Program-made: the position numbers and the translations under genes
Part shown: positions 57,096 through 64,000 of the stretch, piece by piece
Position numbering within the stretch: the first letter of the stretch is position 1
Layout: the number at the start of each line of letters is the position of its first letter
The notes under the pieces: generated by a model
Database searches by the model: none
What the model was told of the DNA's origin: nothing
What the model saw: the letters and a program-made list of their open reading frames with translations, nothing else
Assembly (NCBI GenBank): GCA_009103225.1
Contig: RHPI01002910.1
Span: forward strand, 201,403 to 265,402
DNA from: Chlorokybus atmophyticus
Taxonomy: Eukaryota > Streptophyta > Chlorokybophyceae > Chlorokybales > Chlorokybaceae
Direction: 5' to 3'
DNA length: 64,000 bases

Positions 57096-59846
57096 ATGCA
57101 TTGCAACCGACACGCTTTCCTCCCCTCCCTCCTCCACTCACTTTCCTCTCCCTCCTTCCCCTACTTCAGACCCTCCCACCTCCCACAACCATTCACCACC
57201 CTCCCCGCACTCACCAACTCACTCACCCGCCCAGTCACAACCGCCACTCTCTCTTCTCAGCGACGGCTACACGCTGATGGCATCCCCAGCTCCCCTCCCG
57301 TCTCGCAATCTGAGTTATCTCGTCTTCACGACTTCGTGTCCAACTGCGCGCCGGGCCGCCTGGTGGCGCTGACGGGGGCGGGGACGAGTACAGAGAGCGG
57401 GATACCGGATTATAGGTCGCCCGGGGGGGCGTACTCGACCGGCTTCAAACCAATGACGCACCAGGTGATGGGTGGTGTTGTGGTGTATGCGAACGACAGC
57501 TTTGACAGCGTCATTGCCGTTGCCTGGTGCATGCAAGCTTGCGTACCTGGAGCACGGCATTGATAGCCATGGCATCACACGCAACGACAAGATTGGTTTG
57601 ATTACAAACGACAACGGATGTGCGCCATGGCGGCTCGTTGCTTCAGTTCACTGTGATGCACTGCTGAACTCTATACCAGTATTGAATTCCCTCCACTCCT
57701 TCACGCCACACGTACACTGGCACACGCACTCGCACCCGCCCGCGCCCGCAGACACCCGCACACACACTCATGTACGCTCACTTGCAGTCCTTCATGAAGT
57801 CCCCCTCCTCCCGCTCCCGCTACTGGTCCCGCTCCTTCTTCGGCTACCTGCCCTCCGTGGCCCCCTCCGCGGCGCACAAAGCGCTCGCGCGGTTAGAGAG
57901 TCTCGGGAGGCTACACGCCGTCGTCACGCAGAACGTCGACAGGTGAGAGGGGGTGTACGGGGTGTACGTGTGTGACTAACGCAAGTGCACGGTGTGTGCA
58001 TGTGCATGCGTGCGTACGTAGTGAACTTATCCGGGGCTGTGTGCACGCGCACACGATCGCACCTGTCAGTACGCGTTCTCCTGCGTGCTCAAGCACGTGC
58101 ACGAGTGCGAGCACACATGTATGCGTGTGTGCATGGACACGCTTTTGTATACACTTGGTATGCGCGCTGGCACGCACGCACGAGCGTCTGTATACACGTG
58201 CGCAAACACGCATGTGCGCGTGTATGTGTGTGTAGAGGTGTCTTACTGTGTTCCTGCGCGCCCGATGCATGTATGTGTTGTCATGTATGGTCATTGTTAT
58301 CAACATCATGACCATGAGTTGCTTCTGCTGGTCCCAGGTTGCACTCAAGGGCGGGGAGCAGGAGGGTGATCGAGCTTCACGGCACAATACATGAAGTGAG
58401 GTACACATACACACGCAACTCAGATGACTTGCAACATGATATACGGACGTATGACAGCAGCATTGCTGTTTTCTTTCTCAGGTGTTTGGAATGCGGCACG
58501 CTATATGACAGAGCTGATGTGCAGCGCGACATGGCGAGGCTGAACCCTCGAGTAAGCACCCTGCATGGTTGTTGGTGTCGATTGCATAACGCTTGTGTTA
58601 TTTATGTGCGTGTGCGCGTGTGCGTACGTGCGTGCATCTGTCTGTGTGCGTGAGTCTCTGTCTGTCTGTGCTTACATATGCGCGTGTGTATGTAGTGGGC
58701 AGAGGCTCTTCAAAGCGAGGCGGCCGTGGCGGGGATGCGTCGGCCCGATGGGGACCGCGAAGTGGCACAGGCCTTTGACTTGCCCCCATTCCAAGTGAGC
58801 ATGCTTCATCCAACTGTGTGTGCGATAGACCTATGCTGAAATTGACAATGATGGTTATCACCCATGTGTCAATGTAAGGTCCCTGTCTGCGTGGCGTGCG
58901 GCAACGGCGGGGGCCTCCTCAAGCCCGACGTGGTCTTCTTTGGCGATAATATTCCGAAAGACCGCGCGGCACAGGCCATGCAAGAGGTGAGAATGTGTGT
59001 ATATGTGGGTGTGCGCATGTATGCGTGTGTGTTTGTGGTGTGCGTGCCTGCGCGTGATCTGCTGTACTGACATTCGCTGGGTTGCGAGGTCAGGTGCTGA
59101 GCGCGGACGCATTGCTGGTGGTTGGGTCCTCGCTGATGGTCCTGTCGGCCTACCGCCTGGCAAGGTGTGGCATATTGTCGTGTGTATGCACGCGCGCGCG
59201 TGTGCGTGGGGGTGGGGGGGGGGGGGGGGGGGGNCAAACCAAAGTTCAACTCAGAGTCTTGCAGGTACGAATACTATCGATCCCGTAATTGTGATCATAA
59301 CGTAATACCAACACACCCTGTTCTGTTGCTGTTGTGGGGTGCGCATTGCGACGTGCTGCGTGTTACAGATAGCCATTGGAGTAAATACCTTGTCAAATAC
59401 ACAACCAAAATGGAGCCAGCTGGCACTATTGGGGGGCGTGCATGCGTGCGCGCGCGCATGCGTGTGAGAGAAACAACCACATATCACAACGTGCAGTGTA
59501 ACTTGACGACAACAGTGTCAACAATATCAATGGACAGTTGTCCTCCTTTCCAATGTCTGCAACGTCTCTGGCAGGGCTGCGGCTGAAGCGGGCATCCCCA
59601 TCGCGGCGGTGAACATCGGCCCCACGCGGGCGGACGACTTGCTCTCCATCAAAGTGGAGGCACGCTGCGGGGAGGTGAGTTTGTCGTAGGTTGCTATGTG
59701 AGGACCTGTTGTCACCTGCAGCTGTTTGCCAGTGCGCAGGAAGATTATTGTATGCTAAGCTCTTCATTTGGGTTGTTGTTATGTGTGTTCAGGTGCTGCC
59801 GAGGTTGCTGGCGATGGGTTCGCTGGAGGTGCCGCTTGTGAGGTGA
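57096..59846 (+). CDS. Class II sirtuin (SIRT4-like NAD-dependent deacylase), mitochondrial
   Basis: NAD-dependent protein deacylase/lipoamidase family. Nine exons in phase: 57096-57464, 57788-57942, 58338-58400, 58482-58551, 58696-58794, 58879-58986, 59094-59164, 59575-59674, 59793-59846; 362 residues. The first 60-70 residues are Ser/Arg/Pro-rich without acidic residues until QRRLHAD, consistent with a mitochondrial presequence. Motifs: GAGTSTESGIPDYRSPGGAY (NAD site; IPDYRS is typical of SIRT4), RYWSRSFFGY, TQNVDRLHSRAG, the catalytic His in ELHGT, zinc cysteines in CLECG and CVACG, KPDVVFFGDNIP, GSSLMVLSAYRLA and NIGPTRAD. All key catalytic and zinc residues appear present. Intron 7 contains a long G-run ending in the only N of the window (59234). 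Confidence 0.94.
59208..59234. repeat. Poly-G run with an unresolved base
   Basis: Roughly 20 consecutive G bases end in an N at 59234, in intron 7 of the sirtuin gene. The homopolymer length is likely unreliable or a tiny gap. It does not touch coding sequence. Confidence 0.9.
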
Positions 59847-60695
59847 TGCTGGGTGAGAGCAGAGTGAGAGTAGGGATAGACCATGTGACTGATAGAGTGT
59901 ACAAACTGTACCAGTGAAGTAATTGGTTCATACAGCGGTAGTGGGCAGCTAGTCTGCAGGTGACAGTTACAGGCTGTTGCTCGGTTACAGCAAGCAAGCA
60001 AGCAGTACTCTGGTAGTTAGGATGCAATGTCCGCGTTTGGTCGTGTCACAATTGTTGTGAGGGCCATGCGGATGGTTGCCTCAAGCTAGAGCGGACTTGT
60101 GTGAGAATTTGTTGTTGATTGGCAAGTAGCTGAGCAGCTGTGAGAGCTTGCACCAGGAAACTTTCACTTACATTACATGACATCTGGATGGGTCGCCGTT
60201 ATTCTTGACTTGCGATATGCATGCACTGCTGTCATGTCAATCTGTTCATGCAAGGAGTGTGTATATTGCTAATTCAGCATACTACTAGTACCAAGCCAAC
60301 ACAGACATAAGAGCTGCGCGAAGACTCTGAGAGATGGGTGTGCCAACAAACAACTCTTATGGTAGGTCAACAAATGGCTTGCACTTCATTGTGGACATGC
60401 CAGACACTGTAAACCACAGAAGCACGACCTCAAACCTTACATTGCAGCAATTCCTGCTACTTATTGAAATAACCACGCCCTAAGTCTACCTACTGTTGCA
60501 GGAATCCCTGCCATTTATTGTAGGAATACCTACGCAATCGGCGAACACAATCTGTACAATGTATATGCGCAAGAATGTGTAACATAACAGACTATACTAT
60601 ACAGTATGAACAGGCAGCAGCCAATGCAAGCGCAAGTATGTCGTGCACTTGGCTGCTGCGGAGGCCTCAGATATGCAGAAGGAACTCCGCTCCCA
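59847..60695. other. Convergent intergenic region
   Basis: Spacer between the sirtuin and the second membrane protein gene. Near 60446-60530 a short motif recurs: 'gcagcaattcctgctacttattg' and 'gcaggaatccctgccatttattgtaggaatacc', an imperfect repeat with internal inverted symmetry. Nothing gene-like. Confidence 0.45.
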
Positions 60696-62096
60696 CTATA
60701 CCAAGTCCTCTCCCACTTCTTCCAGGTAGTGAGCAGTAGAGGCCTGCGCATTATGCAGTATGTCGCGAAGCGCCTCGGTAGCAGCAACTACGAATTCCTT
60801 CTCCGTCATGGCAGTGACTGAGGCTTTGCGATAAACCTCCTCGAAGACTATTCTCTCCATCGTCCTGAGCGAACGGCGAAACGAGCGCAGGTTGCGAGAG
60901 CTGAAGAAGTAAAACGTGCCAGCTCCAAAAAGAGACGCCCACATCAAGGCTGCAAAAAACAATGTCGCCTCGGTAGACAAGTACGAGCACGCGAGTGTTG
61001 CCAGGCTGAGAAAAACTGCCGTATATGCCTGCATACACAGCAAGCGAGGCATTAGGCATACAAACAAACAGAACAAGGTCATGTGCACTCATGCAAGCTT
61101 TACAAGTGCAAGTATGCACAGTAACGCTGTACAAATTGTATCATGAGTAATGCTAGACTTCCTGTCAGCTTCATGTGCGCAACGCATAACTATTGGAATG
61201 ACACAAAGTATGCAGCCAAATTACACATCTCAAGTGCTAATTAATATGCAGTGTCGGAGGATTATACAGCAGTGTGACACACCACAAGCAATGCACAGGA
61301 CAATTTGTGCAGCAGCGCTTACCTGGTACAGGCTTCTCCAGGCATTCTTCTCGACATTACCCAAAGTTGTGAGCATGTCGGTCACCTGATTCTTGCTGCG
61401 CCTACGCTTTGCGACACAATCGCCCAGCTCGAACATGTTATCATGAGCAGCGATTGAGCCTGAAGTGTGGCTCGAAACAGTCTTCGTGGAGATCAAGGCG
61501 ATGATGATGAAGTATAAGTACATCATGGTGAGCTGTTCAACGTCGACATGTTGAGCGATGTACTGCCGCATACCCCAGGCAAGATACCCCAGGCAGGTCA
61601 CGAGAATAACGGTGCCCACCATGCTGGTCGTCAAAAAAGTATCACTGCCTTGCGTGCTGAACAGCATCGTAATATAGATAGTTGGTATGCAGGAAATGGC
61701 TGCTGCAAGCGCCATCCATCTGGTCGCCATGGCCGGCATCAGCCGTTCCGGAACATGAGACTTGTCATAAGCTATGAGCTTGTTCACTTGGATGCGGGAG
61801 ACGCGGTCTTTCAACTTCATCGCTGCGGCTGGGCCTGCACTAAGCAGTAGCCGACCCAGATTCTCGAAGAGCTGCTTCATCTTGGCTTGCAACACTTGGT
61901 GCTTCCACTTCAAACCGGGCTCAGAGCTGCCGGGCATGACGCCAGGTATGTGATGTGGATGTGCCTTCATATTGGCATAGAGGATCATGACGAGCACGAA
62001 CCACGCGACCAGCAACACCACCGCCATGGCCAACACCGCCCAGAACAAGAAGCCCTCCCCCTGTACAAGCGCGCCCAACCCTCCCTGTAACGTCAT
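60696..62096 (-). CDS. Multi-pass membrane protein of unknown family (paralogue 2)
   Basis: Two coding exons, 61323-62096 and 60696-61028, in phase, about 368 residues; start MTLQGGLGALVQ as in paralogue 1. Helices: FWAVLAMAVVLLVAWFVLVM, a pair around AAAISCIPTIYITMLFS and VILVTCLGYLAWGM, and AVFLSLATLACSYLSTEATL in the last exon. Shared strings with paralogue 1 include MPGSSEPGLKWKHQVL versus MAGSSEPRLQWKNEVL, LIAYDKSHVPERLMPAMATRWM versus LFVAYDKLKVAEQLMSGLATSW, and VFEEVYRKASVTAM versus VFEEVHRATSVTDM. The intron lies at the same place. A charged insert (VAKRRRSKNQ) replaces the cysteine-containing loop (DIDRESCKEE) of paralogue 1. Orientation is opposite, about 15 kb apart. No family recognised; conservation in both copies argues that both are functional. 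Confidence 0.72.
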
Positions 62097-63290
62097 GGCT
62101 GACTCGCTGTCACTTACAGGGCAAGCTAGAGCTGGCTGCAACAGACAGAAGGAGAATCAGCAAATCTGATTGCCAATGTATGCAGCAAGCCGTGCCCAAT
62201 GAAGCGTTCACAATGTGTGCATGCTCGTGTATGCACACAACTGCTGTAATGCTGCAATTGCGGCAACTTACGAGAGGGGAGCGTGGGGGAGCTTGCTGCG
62301 ACTAGACTTCCGGCTGAATTGCAGCCCGCCGACCTCAGGCTGCTCCGCCTTAAGCTTGCTTGCAGCTGCGCACGCAGACAGCGCTTTGAAAAGCTGCGTG
62401 CGGAGCGCCGTTGTTAACAGCGGGACATCAGCGAGAGGCAGCGCATGCAGCAGATAGCCGTCATTGTGCGCAAGCACCAGCACCAGCTGAGCCCACCGCC
62501 CCCTCCTGCCTCCGCCCGCCACCCCGGCCGCCCACACAAAGCTGCTGCTTTAGAGTGAAGCACTGGGGCGTTCAAGTCGCTGTTATACCGCTGCATTTCC
62601 AGTATTACTGTGGAATCTTTGGTGAAGATGTCAAGATTCCTGGTTTCGTCCATATTATTGCTGGGGGGACCTGCATGCCGTGAGGGAGGACGTCAGTCCG
62701 CGGCCTGACGTGGAGGCAACGTCGAAGCTGGCTCCTCAATGCACCTCACTGACTGGAGGTCGCGCTATGATGGCAGAGATGTTGATTGCGGCGCGATTGC
62801 GTGGCATTGTTGTCAATGACAATGTGTCAGGGGAACAGACACCCACCTCTGATCCAGTGACATACACTACTGTACTGGGCGCGTCAGGAACCGGGGTTGC
62901 ACACCGACACCGTGCTAAGTGACGAATCGTCACCAGTAGTCACTGACGACCAGGCATCGGCGGTTGCTGTAGCAAGTGTTAATGCGCTCTAATACTGTAG
63001 TGACCAGGACTTTACGTGTTAAGTAATTCCCAAAGAGTCATCAACGTAATCTTTCACCAGAGCAAATAGCTAAAATCCGAACCATAGGGAAGCATTCTAA
63101 CGGTATCCGCGCGCTTCGCGCGCGTCTCAGTCGATAGAGCTGCATTATCATTATCATTCGGCTGTTAACACTGATTGTCTTCCAAGTAACTGTGATGCAC
63201 AATCCATTGGTGCTAAGTATATGTGCGGAAGTAGTTCAAGTGATAGTTAAGGAGCAATTGTAGTATGGGGACCCTTCCAACCTCGTACTG
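62097..63290. other. 5' flank of membrane protein paralogue 2 and spacer
   Basis: 62135-62650 is related to the upstream flank of paralogue 1 (43.45-44.03 kb) in reverse orientation, including a 5' splice-like GTAAGT site (minus strand, about 62271) and a 3' site just upstream of the coding exon. A small palindrome, gcgcgcttcgcgcgc, lies near 63108-63122. No other gene recognised. Confidence 0.5.
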
Positions 63291-63379
63291 GAAAAACGCG
63301 CCCGCAGTACCGATTAACTGGCGACAAGTCGAGGTGAATCATAGGGCCAGCGGCTGATGGTTACCCGGTCATTGCCTTT

Positions 63380-63600
63380 GGGATAATTCCGTAGCTATGA
63401 TTGGCAATCATGGGCATTTTGCCGCACGTATGGCGACGGTGGCTTGCACCGTTTACATCCAAGTTGTTAACCGCGGTTTTCCACCAGATGGCGGCCCAAC
63501 AACACGTTTTTCGTGTAGTTGAAATCTTAATGTTAAGGTAAATTAGGTTAGCATTATTCTGTTGTTGCTAACTGTTTCAATGATCACCCAAGCCTAAATA
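63380..63600 (-). repeat. Diverged inverted copy of the 39-41 kb repeat family
   Basis: Read on the minus strand, 63485-63565 gives taatgctaacctaatttacc, then ttaacattaag and a 'ggccgccatctg' block, which matches 39228-39302 (taatgctaacctaaattacc, ttaacgttaag, ggccaccatctg) in order and spacing. Similarity fades towards 63380 (a 'ggcaaaatgcccatgattg' block). It therefore belongs to the same family as copies A and B. Confidence 0.65.
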
Positions 63601-64000
63601 ACATAACGTTTGTGAACAACGTTGGTTAAATTCATCATTGCGTACGCGGTTAAGCAGAGTTGATTGGTGTACAGGTGACTGCGTCAGCAAAACAATCCGT
63701 CCACCAATTCACAGACCCTGATATGGCCATGCCACTGGTTGCTTGACACAATCTGTCAAAGTAGTTTCCCTAGGTCACCCATCACAGTCGTCTGCGAGAC
63801 TTTGCCGAACGTTGGCGAATGTTGGAGAATGTTCAGTTACATTGTATGGTGTATCGGGTTACGCGCCGACGCGTAAATACTAGAGTAGAGTTTGGCGTGG
63901 CACAGCCTGTTGTTACCAGTGTGCAGTTGTGAGCAGCGCTGCGTGCGCATTGACAGGGCGCATGGTACCTGGAGCAGAGTTGACGTCAGGTGCACCAACC

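Noticed and set aside
1-64000. tRNA or rRNA genes
   Set aside because: I looked for a GGTTCGA-type B box with a matching cloverleaf and for rRNA core sequences and found none that fold; a tRNA scan would be needed to be sure.

Overview
This is nuclear DNA of a eukaryote, most likely a green-lineage alga. The protein-coding genes are split by many GT-AG introns plus a few GC-AG introns, and the intergenic DNA and introns are rich in TG/CA microsatellites. The gene mix points to an alga with both mitochondria and plastids: a PLUTO-type NCS1 nucleobase transporter with a transit-like N-terminus, a mitochondrial-type sirtuin, the bacterial-type protease HslV, a bacterial-type lytic transglycosylase and a LysM membrane protein. 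The lineage is inferred from gene content only.

Layout: 1.2-5.4 kb (+) a TPR/J-domain co-chaperone; 7.3-9.4 kb (+) HslV peptidase with a 5-nt microexon; 12.3-16.4 kb (-) Slt70-like lytic transglycosylase; 17.6-21.6 kb (-) an oligopeptidase B homologue whose nucleophile serine is glycine; 22.8-24.1 kb (+) a protein resembling bacterial hypothetical proteins; 24.8-29.9 kb (-) condensin subunit CAP-G; 30.8-33.0 kb (+) a protein with three CxxC...CxxC modules.

33-44 kb is a repeat-rich island. It holds a decayed pogo/Tigger-like transposase, two minisatellites, a pair of about 1-kb direct repeats with CCGG-rich cores, and several foldback structures.

44-62 kb holds two paralogous multi-pass membrane protein genes in inverted orientation (44.1-45.5 kb + and 60.7-62.1 kb -). 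Between them lie an NCS1 transporter (-), a DHH/DHHA1 phosphoesterase (+), a LysM membrane protein (-) and a SIRT4-like sirtuin (+). The last 1.3 kb returns to repeat DNA, with an inverted, diverged copy of the 39-41 kb repeat.

There is no operon logic. Functional links are thematic: mitochondrial quality control (HslV, sirtuin), possible plastid peptidoglycan biology (lytic transglycosylase, LysM protein) and chromosome condensation (CAP-G). For the co-chaperone, the peptidase-like gene, the sirtuin and the membrane pair, exon joins were checked by phase; other gene models are partial, and this is stated in each entry.
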